Assembly: GCA_031963445.1 (NCBI GenBank)
Contig: JASSUH010000001.1
Location: 558,001-622,000 of the forward strand
DNA length: 64,000 bases
Reading direction: 5' to 3'
DNA from: JASSUD01 sp031963445
Lineage (GTDB): Bacteria; Pseudomonadota; Gammaproteobacteria; Burkholderiales; Burkholderiaceae
Shown here: in pieces, positions 9,197-16,694 of the stretch
How positions within the stretch are numbered: the first letter of the stretch is position 1
How the letters are laid out: each line of letters begins with the position of its first letter
Program-made: the position numbers and the translations under genes
Notes under the pieces: generated by a model
What the model saw: the letters and a program-made list of their open reading frames with translations, nothing else
What the model was told of the DNA's origin: nothing
Databases searched by the model: none

Positions 9197-9344
9197 TAAG
9201 AAGCTTTTAAGTATTCATTTGGAAAACTGCCTAACCCATGTAGCAAGGAATGCTGACATAGGCTGTACGTTTAGGGAAGTACTAATAGTTGCAAGGTGCC
9301 AATGTAGCACGTTGTAATAGGCATATTTCGATATGCCGTTTAGC

Positions 9345-9470
9345 TAGGGAAACGCTGAATAATCCCGTAGCGGCAGGATAAACAACTGAGACCTCCCTTT
9401 TTTGCATTAGGTACTACTGCACTGTCTTCGTCGGCATTCTTTGTTCCCGATTTATTCAACGTCTCCCTAA
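9345..9470. repeat. R4 inverted-repeat element, copy 1
   Basis: The left end TAGGGAAACGCTGAATAA (9345-9362) is the inverse of the right end TTATTCAACGTCTCCCTAA (9452-9470), with one indel or mismatch. A half copy of the end (TAGGGAAGCGCTGAATAA) occurs at 34052. The 126-base size and inverted ends suggest a small non-autonomous element. Confidence 0.65.
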
Positions 9471-9600
9471 ATAATATCTGCATTATCTCACCCATCTTTT
9501 TGCCATCGCCTGGTTAATCATTAATAGCGAATTATCTTATCGCTATCTCTGTTTTTCTTATTTATTCATAAGTAATTTATCTGATCTGATCAATATAAAT

Positions 9601-9627
9601 TTCTCAAAAAATAATATTTTTTGAGAA
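9601..9627. other. 27-base perfect AT-rich palindrome
   Basis: TTCTCAAAAAATA is mirrored around one central base by ATTTTTTGAGAA. It lies in the 640-base gene-free region 9197-9840, about 210 bases before orphan A. It could be an operator or a weak bidirectional terminator. Apart from this and the R4 element I see only AT-rich DNA in that gap. Confidence 0.5.
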
Positions 9628-9840
9628 AGCTTTAATCATTAAATCGAAACCTCTTGGCTTTTATTCTTCTATAAATTTTTAAATGAAAAAGGATGCGTTT
9701 TTTTATTCATGGATGCGTATCTCTGCCTTTTTGTTTAGAACAGCTGTGTCAAAGTTCAGTCAAGTTTTTCATAAATTAGAAATTGCTTTGTAGGTAAGTA
9801 AAGATGGTTTTAATTTAATGTTTAATGAGGATCGACTACG

Positions 9841-10665
9841 ATGATGATTCAGTGGGGAAGTTTTGGTTTTTTTAATAGGAATAATGCAAGTACAAGTGCA
9901 GATACAAGTGTCAATGACAATGTAGATAGTACGCCAGCGCAAAATTCATTTACGAAAGTAACAATTCCAGATTCCACAAAAATAAAAAGCGGGTTGCATG
10001 ATTATTGTGATGAGTTACTGCGAGATGAGCTGGAAGAAAAAGAAAAAAATTTAAAAGATCTAAAAGAGAAGTTAGATAATAATTACCTCAAAAAAATGGT
10101 TTTTAATGAGGAAATTGGATACATCAAAACACATATCTCTAACGTACAAAAAGTGATTGATGATATCAGAAGTGAGCTTGATAAAAATGAAATTCAAGAT
10201 AAGTACGAAGTACTCAATTTGATAAGACTAGAAATTGATAAGAAAATGTCTTTGATTAATATTCCTTCTGGGGCTAAGCATGACACATTAACTGGAACAG
10301 TTGATGTTCTTGGTTTGGCTTTAATGGGGGCTTGGACGTCATTTACTAATAATGAAAAAATAAATTCATCAACGCCAGCGTATAACTATATCCCTATTAT
10401 GTTGAGTGCTATTCCTAATATGGTTAAGTTGATGGTTTTGTTAAAACCTAAACTTAATAAATTGGAAACAAGAAATAGAGATGTTTTAATTTCTATTTAT
10501 AAGTCGCTTGACCATAACTTGGAAATAGTGACAAATGCGGTTAAACAAAAGAATCAAGACGATGCTCGAGTAGAACAGCGTAGATTCACTGCAAGTCTGA
10601 TGCAAGGATATAGGCCATCCTGTGAGGGTGCCCATCAATGTCTTCATCCCGCTATGACTGCTTAG
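9841..10665 (+). CDS. orphan A: AT-rich coiled-coil protein of unknown function
   Basis: I do not recognise this 274-residue protein. It starts with a short aromatic leader (MMIQWGSFGFF) and then a Ser/Thr/Asn-rich stretch to about residue 45. Residues about 60-125 are a charged predicted coiled coil (EELEEKEKNLKDLKEKLD region). Two moderately hydrophobic segments follow (about 158-176, LGLALMGAWTSF; about 182-200, IPIMLSAIPNMVKLMVLL). The tail has two cysteines. TTAATGAGGATCG supplies a weak ribosome-binding site. Base composition is clearly more AT-rich than the flanking efflux and permease genes. No PIP-like promoter was found upstream. The composition fits a secreted host-directed protein, but that is inference. 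Confidence 0.75.
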   Translation: MMIQWGSFGFFNRNNASTSADTSVNDNVDSTPAQNSFTKVTIPDSTKIKSGLHDYCDELLRDELEEKEKNLKDLKEKLDNNYLKKMVFNEEIGYIKTHISNVQKVIDDIRSELDKNEIQDKYEVLNLIRLEIDKKMSLINIPSGAKHDTLTGTVDVLGLALMGAWTSFTNNEKINSSTPAYNYIPIMLSAIPNMVKLMVLLKPKLNKLETRNRDVLISIYKSLDHNLEIVTNAVKQKNQDDARVEQRRFTASLMQGYRPSCEGAHQCLHPAMTA

Positions 10666-11313
10666 TGGGAATGCTGAAAAAGTAAGACATTGTTTAGTAT
10701 ATGCAGTTGAGTAGCACGAACGCTCTGTTCATCGATAAATGCGTGCATCACTTTGTAAACCTTAAATGAGGCAAACAGAGTTAAAAAGCGTGCCGATTGA
10801 TCGAATAAGAGTCAGCGAAAAGAGAAAAGATCAAAACACATGAGAACAACACTAAATTAAAAAAACACATAGTGTTGATTTGAAAGGCGTTAGATAAACT
10901 GAAGAGGCGTAGGGTATTCCTAGCTATGGTTTATTTAGCGCTTTGTTTATATCGGTCGATGGAAAAGGTGAAATTTGAACACCTTAACGCTCATCGACTA
11001 CAAGCCTCAGCGCGAAATCGCCCCTAAGCTCCCGATAGAAATCAATTATTACCCAAAATAATCTCGTTAGCGTTGCCATGCTCGCCTTCTTGTCCGAGAT
11101 ATTTATTTCAATTGCGGGAGCAATCATCCCATGAGGTACCATACCGCGATATTGGAAAACAGATAATGCTTTCCTTGCGTTGATTAACAATAATAAGGAT
11201 CTGTTTAGGGTCTTCCTGGTGGCCTTGCGACGACGCAGACAGTACAAGACGTACAGCAAGTCGGCTCAAGGGTGCCAGGGAGAGTCTAAACAGATCCCAA
11301 GAAAGGAAAAAGA
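10666..11313. other. gene-free stretch with repeat and unrecognised remnants
   Basis: These 650 bases hold no gene I trust. On the minus strand near 10675-10810 about 55 codons are open (containing KVMHAFIDEQSVRATQLH) between stops; this looks like a decayed gene but I cannot name it. A 91-codon minus-strand frame at 10984-11259 is half made of the R3 repeat and is not supported. The R3 element fills 11198-11298, directly before the permease. Confidence 0.4.
11198..11298. repeat. R3 inverted-repeat element, copy 1
   Basis: The left end GGATCTGTTTAGGGTCTTCC is mirrored by the right end GAGTCTAAACAGATCC. The centre contains ACGACGCAGACAGTACAAG. A second copy with the same ends and a related centre is at 39988-40076. 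Confidence 0.7.
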
Positions 11314-12696
11314 ATGGGAGACGCGGTGATGCGCCGCAGCCTAACAGCGCGGCATATCCGTTTCATGGCATTAGGCTCTGCGATCGGCACGGGGCTTTTT
11401 TATGGTTCTGCAGCGGCTATACAGCGTGCCGGCCCCTCGGTTCTTCTGGCTTACCTAATTGGGGGCTTGGCCATTTATCTAACCATGCGCGCGCTGGGCG
11501 AAATGGCTGTCCATTTGCCTATCGCAGGTTCATTTGGTCATTATGCGAGTGTCTATCTGGGCCGTTATATGGGGTTTCTGACAGGCTGGAGTTACGTTTT
11601 TTCGATGATGATGGTTTGTCTGGCAGATGTGACGGCTTTTGGCGTCTACATGGGCCTATGGTTTCCTGATACGCCTCAGTGGATATGGGTACTTGGCATC
11701 GTCACCATCATCATTGGGCTTAACCTCTGTAGCGTAAAGGTGTTCGGAGAGCTGGAATTTTGGTTATCGTTGCTTAAAGTGCTGGCGATCATAGCGATGA
11801 TAGTGGGCGGCCTCCTTATCTTAACCTTGGGCATTGAATTCAGTAGTGTGACTAGTCCGAGTATCAGTAATTTATGGAGTCACGGGGGCTTCTTTCCAAA
11901 TGGCATAACCGGCACCATCGCCTCGTTAACGATTGTGATGTTCGCGTTCGGCGGCATTGAAGTGATTGGCGTGGCAGCAGGAGAGGCACAAGACCCACAG
12001 CGCATGATTCCTAAAGCAATTAATTCGGTCCCTGTGCGCATTTTGTTTTTCTATTTGCTTACCTTGTTTGTACTGATGGCCATTTGTCCTTGGTCTCAAA
12101 TTGGGAACCAAGGCAGTCCATTTGTACAAATCTTCAGCAAATTAGGAATTAATTCAGCCGCAACGATACTCAATATCGTCGTCATCTCAGCCGCAGTTTC
12201 CGCGATAAACAGCGATATTTTTAGTGCTGGACGAATGCTCTACGGGATGGCCGAAGATGGCCTCGCCCCTGCAGCATTCTCCCGCCTCTCTCGTGTTGGC
12301 GTACCAGGGATGACGGTGCTGATGATGGGTATCGTTTTGCTGATCGGTATCGTTCTGAATTATCTGCTTCCGAAAGAGTTATTTCTGATCTTCGCGTCCA
12401 TCGTAACCTTCGCTGTTGTATGGGGCTGGCTGATGATATTGCTATCGCAAGTCGCAATGCGCTTCAGACTTAGTCGCCAGGAAGTGGATAACTTAACCTT
12501 CCGAGTACCGTTCTGGCCATATGGGCAAATATTTTCGATCGCTTTCATGATCTTTATTTTTGGTGTGCTAGCCGCTTTTCCCGAAACGCGCTTGGCGCTT
12601 TATGTTGGCGTTCTCTGGTTGCTTTTACTTTCTTTGGCTTACTACATTTGGATCAAGCTACCTCATCAACGTCGAAGCGAGGTTAAAGTACCTTGA
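11314..12696 (+). CDS. amino-acid permease, ProY-like (APC family)
   Basis: This 460-residue inner-membrane transporter has about 12 hydrophobic helices. The opening RRSLTARHIRFMALGSAIGT GLF and the later INSVPVRIL, AINSDIFSAGRML and VKVFGELEFW segments are very close to E. coli ProY and the wider GABA/His/Pro permease group of the APC superfamily, which import amino acids by proton symport. ProY itself is a cryptic proline transporter, so the substrate here (proline, histidine or another) is open. AAGGAAAAAGA precedes the ATG at 11314; a second ATG follows at 11329. For a bacterium that depends on a host, such an importer would make sense. It stands alone, next to a tRNA gene. Confidence 0.9.
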   Translation: MGDAVMRRSLTARHIRFMALGSAIGTGLFYGSAAAIQRAGPSVLLAYLIGGLAIYLTMRALGEMAVHLPIAGSFGHYASVYLGRYMGFLTGWSYVFSMMMVCLADVTAFGVYMGLWFPDTPQWIWVLGIVTIIIGLNLCSVKVFGELEFWLSLLKVLAIIAMIVGGLLILTLGIEFSSVTSPSISNLWSHGGFFPNGITGTIASLTIVMFAFGGIEVIGVAAGEAQDPQRMIPKAINSVPVRILFFYLLTLFVLMAICPWSQIGNQGSPFVQIFSKLGINSAATILNIVVISAAVSAINSDIFSAGRMLYGMAEDGLAPAAFSRLSRVGVPGMTVLMMGIVLLIGIVLNYLLPKELFLIFASIVTFAVVWGWLMILLSQVAMRFRLSRQEVDNLTFRVPFWPYGQIFSIAFMIFIFGVLAAFPETRLALYVGVLWLLLLSLAYYIWIKLPHQRRSEVKVP

Positions 12697-12700
12697 AATT

Positions 12701-12738
12701 TGTAGGCATCTAAATCTCTCTTTTTTAAGATGCCTACA
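12701..12738 (+). terminator. hairpin after the permease gene
   Basis: A perfect 11-base stem, TGTAGGCATCT pairing with AGATGCCTACA, encloses a 16-base loop that contains the T-run. It begins five bases after the permease stop. There is no T-tract after the stem, so it is at best an atypical terminator or a 3'-end stabiliser. A third half-copy (TGCCTACAAAG) follows at once. Confidence 0.4.
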
Positions 12739-12885
12739 CCAATGCCTACAAAGTATCTGTGTGATTGCATTTGGTTGCATTGTTTTCGATTGGGAATTAA
12801 AGGCGAGAACTGCCGGGAGAGCCTTATCTTATAAGGATTTTTGATTCGTTTGGAAGGGGAGGTATTGCTGAGCGTTGGGTGTAAT

Positions 12886-12975
12886 TGGCGGAAAGGGTGG
12901 GATTTGAACCCACGATACGTTTGACCGTATACCGAATTTCGAGTCCGGCGCATTCGACCACTCTGCCACCTTTCC
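12886..12975 (-). tRNA. tRNA-Ser (anticodon CGA)
   Basis: Read on the minus strand it begins GGAAAGGTGGCAGAGTGGTC, a class II tRNA. The seven-base acceptor stem GGAAAGG/CCTTTCC is perfect. The anticodon arm CCGGACTCGAAATTCGG carries CGA, reading UCG serine codons. A long variable arm follows, then the T arm with GGTTCAAATCC. The 3' CCA is encoded. The next gene upstream on the same strand is serS, whose product should charge it. Confidence 0.96.
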
Positions 12976-13169
12976 GAGAGATACACTTTATCGTGCGACT
13001 CTGAAGAGAAGGGCGATTCTAGAGCATTTCAGCGCGATTGTCTCTATTTCTGTGTTTCAAAAGTTGGGTTTGTTTGAACCTATCCCAACGTGCTGCGCAT
13101 TAAAGTCATTAAGTATTAAAGAACTGCGTTTGATCTGGCACGGGCCCGCTCTCTTGACTCTTGCCTATT

Positions 13170-13320
13170 TTGAAAAGTGGGTTGTGTTGGGGTTCCGCAT
13201 TTAATTAAATGCGGAACCCCAACCTATGAAAATGCCAAAAAATTATAGGTTGGGGTGACGAAGGAACCCCAACATGACGGCCTTAAGGGTGATTCCTGGA
13301 GATTATGAACAGGCTCTTAA
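13170..13320. repeat. R1 element, copy 3
   Basis: This is a well-preserved copy. It runs from GTGGGTTGTGTTGGGGTTCC through the TTTAATTAAAT block, an inner dyad (AACCTATGAA...AATTATAGGTT), GTGACGAAGGAACCCCAAC and GGCCTTAAGGGTGATTCC to GAACAGGCTCTT. It sits between tRNA-Ser and the end of serS. Confidence 0.85.
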
Positions 13321-13351
13321 GCGTATCAGGCCCTCTTTAATGACAGTGATT

Positions 13352-14668
13352 TTACGCGTTAGGCATGAGTTGCTGTAGACCACCTAAATAAGGTTGTAAA
13401 GCATTAGGTACGGTCACGCTGCCATCTGCATTTTGGAAGTTTTCAAGGACTGCAACGAGGGTGCGGCCAACGGCTAAGCCGGAGCCATTTAGTGTGTGCA
13501 AGAGTTCTACTTTGTTTTGTTTACCTTGCTGCTCTCGAAAACGTGCTTGCATCCGACGCGCTTGGAAGTTTTCCATATTTGAGCAAGAGGAAATTTCACG
13601 GTAGGTATCTTGCGCAGGTAGCCATACTTCAAGGTCATATGTTTTGGCGCTGGCAAAGCCAGTATCTCCTGAGCACAGCAGCATCTTTCTATAAGGGAGT
13701 TCTAGCTTTTGCAAAATGGCTTCGGCGTTTGCCACAAGTTGCTCAAGAGCTGTATATGAATCGTTGGGATGCACGATTTGCACTAGCTCAACTTTATCGA
13801 ATTGATGTTGGCGAATCATGCCGCGCGTGTCTCGACCATAGCTGCCCGCTTCTGAGCGAAAACATGGGGTATGGGCGACGAATTTGATCGGTAACGTATC
13901 GATATTAACGATGGTGTCGCGCACTAGGTTGGTCAGCGGGACTTCAGCGGTTGGAATTAAATAAAAAGATTCGCCCTGATTCGCCTCATCGCTTTCATCA
14001 ACATTGCGTGGCACTCTAAATGAATCCTCAGCAAATTTAGGCAACTGCCCCGTGCCTTGCATCGAAGCCGCATTGACTAAATACGGCGTATACATTTCTG
14101 TGTAGCCATGCAAAGTGGTGTGCGTATCGAGCATAAATTGCGCAAGCGCACGATGTAAGCGGGCAATTGGTCCGCGTAGCACGGCGAAACGCGCGCCACT
14201 GATTTTTGTTGCCGCTTCAAAATCTAGCCCGAGCGGCGCACCAATATCCACATGGTCTTTAATCTCAAAGTCGAATTGGCGCGGTGTGCCAACGCGGCTG
14301 ACTTCAACATTTTGCGTTTCGTTTTGTCCCACTGGCACGCTTTCATGCAAGAGGTTCGGCATGCCGAGCATTAGCGTTGATAACTTGCTTTGGATTTCAT
14401 CGAGTTGTGCTGCTGAATTTTTTAAGTCATCGCCAATTGTGCTGACTTCAGCCATTAACGCGCTCGCATCTTCGCCTTTACTTTTGCAGATGCCAATTTG
14501 TTTAGAGAGTGTATTGCGTTTGGCCTGCAACGCTTCAGTGTGGGTTTGCACTTCTCGACGTTGTGCCTCGAGCGCTTTAAAGGCCGCGGTATCCAGCGTA
14601 TAACCACGCTCAGCAAGGCGGCGTGTTACTTGGTCAAGATCTTTACGAAGGAGTTGAATATCTAGCAT
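13352..14668 (-). CDS. serS: serine--tRNA ligase
   Basis: This class II synthetase charges tRNA-Ser and tRNA-Sec. It has 438 residues, the usual length. The N-terminal antiparallel coiled coil (about 1-110, which grips the long variable arm) is clear. The catalytic core follows, with motif 2 around TPCFRSEAGSYGRDTRGMIR and motif 3 near LNGSGLAVGRTLVAVLENFQ, including the conserved arginine. It is the last gene of a minus-strand run ftsK-lolA-rarA-serS, 15 bases after rarA, so it is probably co-transcribed. A tRNA-Ser gene lies just downstream on the same strand. Confidence 0.97.
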   Translation of the reverse strand: MLDIQLLRKDLDQVTRRLAERGYTLDTAAFKALEAQRREVQTHTEALQAKRNTLSKQIGICKSKGEDASALMAEVSTIGDDLKNSAAQLDEIQSKLSTLMLGMPNLLHESVPVGQNETQNVEVSRVGTPRQFDFEIKDHVDIGAPLGLDFEAATKISGARFAVLRGPIARLHRALAQFMLDTHTTLHGYTEMYTPYLVNAASMQGTGQLPKFAEDSFRVPRNVDESDEANQGESFYLIPTAEVPLTNLVRDTIVNIDTLPIKFVAHTPCFRSEAGSYGRDTRGMIRQHQFDKVELVQIVHPNDSYTALEQLVANAEAILQKLELPYRKMLLCSGDTGFASAKTYDLEVWLPAQDTYREISSCSNMENFQARRMQARFREQQGKQNKVELLHTLNGSGLAVGRTLVAVLENFQNADGSVTVPNALQPYLGGLQQLMPNA

Positions 14669-14683
14669 AGGGGGGAACGGATT

Positions 14684-16009
14684 CTAGTTGTTGTGCTGTT
14701 GCGGTTGATCAGTCTGCCAAGCAGCATCGAGTTCACGCAACCTTTTAAGTTTTTCAGCGATTTTAGCTTCCAGGCCACGTGGCGTGGGTCGATACCACTT
14801 TGGTTCAGCCATCGTCTCGGGCAAATACTGCTCGCCAGCAGCATAAGCGCCAGGTTCATCGTGCGCGTAACGGTACGCGCGCCCATAACCAAGTTCTTTC
14901 ATCAACTTGGTGGGCGCGTTGCGTAAATGAACTGGCACTGGACGCGACTGATCACGACTAACAAATTGACGCGCAGCATTATAGGCGAGATAGCCAGCAT
15001 TAGATTTAGGCGCTACAGCCACATAAAGCACGGCATGAGCGAGTGCTAATTCTCCTTCTGGCGTGCCTAATCTTTCATAAGTTTCAGCAGCATCAAGCGC
15101 AATGCGTGCGGCGCGCGGATCAGCTAATCCAATGTCTTCCCAAGCCATGCGAATAATGCGCCGTGCTAGATAGCGTGGGTCTGCGCCTCCATCGAGCATG
15201 CGGCAAAACCAGTACAAAGCGGCGTCTGGATGGCTGCCGCGTACTGATTTATGCAGTGCGCTAATCTGGTCATAGAAAGCGTCGCCACCTTTGTCAAAGC
15301 GCCGCAAATTTTCTGCAAGGGCATGGCCAAGCAGTGTTTCATCAATTTCAGTTGCGTGTTGATTGACGGCAGTGCGAGCGGCTATCTCAAGATTATTTAA
15401 AAGTTTGCGTGCGTCACCATCGGCTGAAGCAATTAATACTTCTTGTGCGGTTGGGGTGATGCTTAAGTTGCCAAATAAGTTGCCAAGTTCAGCGCGGGCG
15501 CGTTCAAGTAGTTGGGCGAGTTCGTCCGCTTCTAAACTCTTTAACGTATAGACGGCTGCGCGTGATAAGAGCGCGCTATTGACCTCGAACGATGGATTCT
15601 CAGTGGTTGCGCCAATAAAAATAAACAAGCCGGATTCCACATGCGGCAAAAATGCATCTTGCTGGCTTTTATTAAAGCGGTGCACTTCATCCACAAACAC
15701 TAAGGTTTGCCGTTGCAAGGTGCGTGCAGCTTGTGCTTGTTCAACCGCTGCGCGAATTTCTTTGACGCCGGCTAACACCGCAGATAACGCAATGAAATCA
15801 ATCTGACAAGCTTGTGCTAGCAGTTTGGCGAGGGTGGTTTTACCTACGCCAGGCGGTCCCCACAGAATCATTGAATGCGGCTGCGCTGATTCAAACACGA
15901 CACGCAATGGCTTGCCTGGCCCAAGCAGATGTTGTTGACCGATAACTTGATCGATTGTCTTGGGCCGCAATTTTTCAGCAAGCGGCGTAATGGGGGCGGT
16001 TTCAGCCAT
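14684..16009 (-). CDS. rarA: replication-associated recombination protein RarA (MgsA)
   Basis: This 441-residue AAA+ ATPase of the clamp-loader type acts at stalled replication forks. Walker A GPPGVGKTT is near residue 51. The Walker B region FVDEVHRFNKSQQDAFLPHV and sensor 1 IGATTENPSFEVN are as in E. coli RarA/MgsA. The C-terminal oligomerisation half contains SVRGSHPDAALYW and RMAWEDIGLADPRA, hallmarks of the family. It overlaps the end of lolA by 8 bases and is followed 15 bases later by serS. The conserved order ftsK-lolA-rarA-serS is also seen in E. coli, which strengthens all four calls. Confidence 0.96.
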   Translation of the reverse strand: MAETAPITPLAEKLRPKTIDQVIGQQHLLGPGKPLRVVFESAQPHSMILWGPPGVGKTTLAKLLAQACQIDFIALSAVLAGVKEIRAAVEQAQAARTLQRQTLVFVDEVHRFNKSQQDAFLPHVESGLFIFIGATTENPSFEVNSALLSRAAVYTLKSLEADELAQLLERARAELGNLFGNLSITPTAQEVLIASADGDARKLLNNLEIAARTAVNQHATEIDETLLGHALAENLRRFDKGGDAFYDQISALHKSVRGSHPDAALYWFCRMLDGGADPRYLARRIIRMAWEDIGLADPRAARIALDAAETYERLGTPEGELALAHAVLYVAVAPKSNAGYLAYNAARQFVSRDQSRPVPVHLRNAPTKLMKELGYGRAYRYAHDEPGAYAAGEQYLPETMAEPKWYRPTPRGLEAKIAEKLKRLRELDAAWQTDQPQQHNN

Positions 16010-16691
16010 TCACAAGTTCTGCGTCGCGTGGCACGGTGAATTTAAATTGATCCGCTGAAAGCGGTGGGTTTTTTTCGATCTGACTAAAAGTTAATTCGGT
16101 CAGCGTGCCAAAAGAATCGTATAACTTCATTGCAGCTAAGTTGCCTTGCCGAAAGCCAATGCTAATGCGTTGAAATTGTGAGTCTTGGCTTTTTGGGATG
16201 AGATTCAGCCAATCAATCCCTTGCTGAGTGCCTGCATCGCTTAACTTAAAGTCACGGCTTAGATCATTGCTGCCAAAGAGAATCGTAGCTGAGCTGCCAC
16301 TTAGCGCTTGGTCAAGTTTGCGTCGGGTAACCTGATTGAGATCTGCGTCGTACACATAAAAATATTTGCCGTCTGCTTGCAGCACTTGCGCATACGGTTT
16401 TTGATAGGCCCAAATAAATTTTCCTGGCCGCAGAAAGACAAAGTTACCGCTCAAGGTACGCTCGGTTGCCTCAGTTGCATTTGAATCCGTCGAGGTCGTA
16501 ATTTGCCGTTGGACAAATTGACCGCGAGCTGCGTGCACCTGCGTGACAAATGCCTGTAAAGCTTCGCGTCCGCCAGCATAGCTATGAGCTGCATGCAGAA
16601 GCGCGCTCAGCCCGAGAAGGCAGGCGAGCCAGCGAGAGCCGAGTTGGAAAAAGTGCACTAGGTAGCTCTTTCTGAGTATTGATTTTTGCAT
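16002..16691 (-). CDS. lolA: outer-membrane lipoprotein carrier protein LolA
   Basis: This periplasmic chaperone takes lipoproteins from LolCDE and hands them to LolB. It has 229 residues, with an N-terminal signal peptide (hydrophobic WLACLLGLSALLHAAHSYA) and a mature start at GGREALQAFV. The LolA fold is supported by ARGQFVQRQI, SGNFVFLRPGKFIWAY and the later YDADLNQVTRRKL, which line the hydrophobic cavity in the family. The signal region is a little long, and a later start is possible, but no better one with a ribosome site was seen. It starts three bases after the ftsK stop and overlaps rarA by 8 bases. Confidence 0.94.
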   Translation of the reverse strand: MQKSILRKSYLVHFFQLGSRWLACLLGLSALLHAAHSYAGGREALQAFVTQVHAARGQFVQRQITTSTDSNATEATERTLSGNFVFLRPGKFIWAYQKPYAQVLQADGKYFYVYDADLNQVTRRKLDQALSGSSATILFGSNDLSRDFKLSDAGTQQGIDWLNLIPKSQDSQFQRISIGFRQGNLAAMKLYDSFGTLTELTFSQIEKNPPLSADQFKFTVPRDAELVNG

Positions 16692-16694
16692 CAG

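Noticed and set aside
10984..11259. 91-codon minus-strand frame
   Set aside because: Half of it is the R3 repeat, there is no ribosome site, and the sequence shows no family pattern.
12666..12986. 106-codon minus-strand frame over the tRNA-Ser gene
   Set aside because: It reads through the tRNA and has no coding character.
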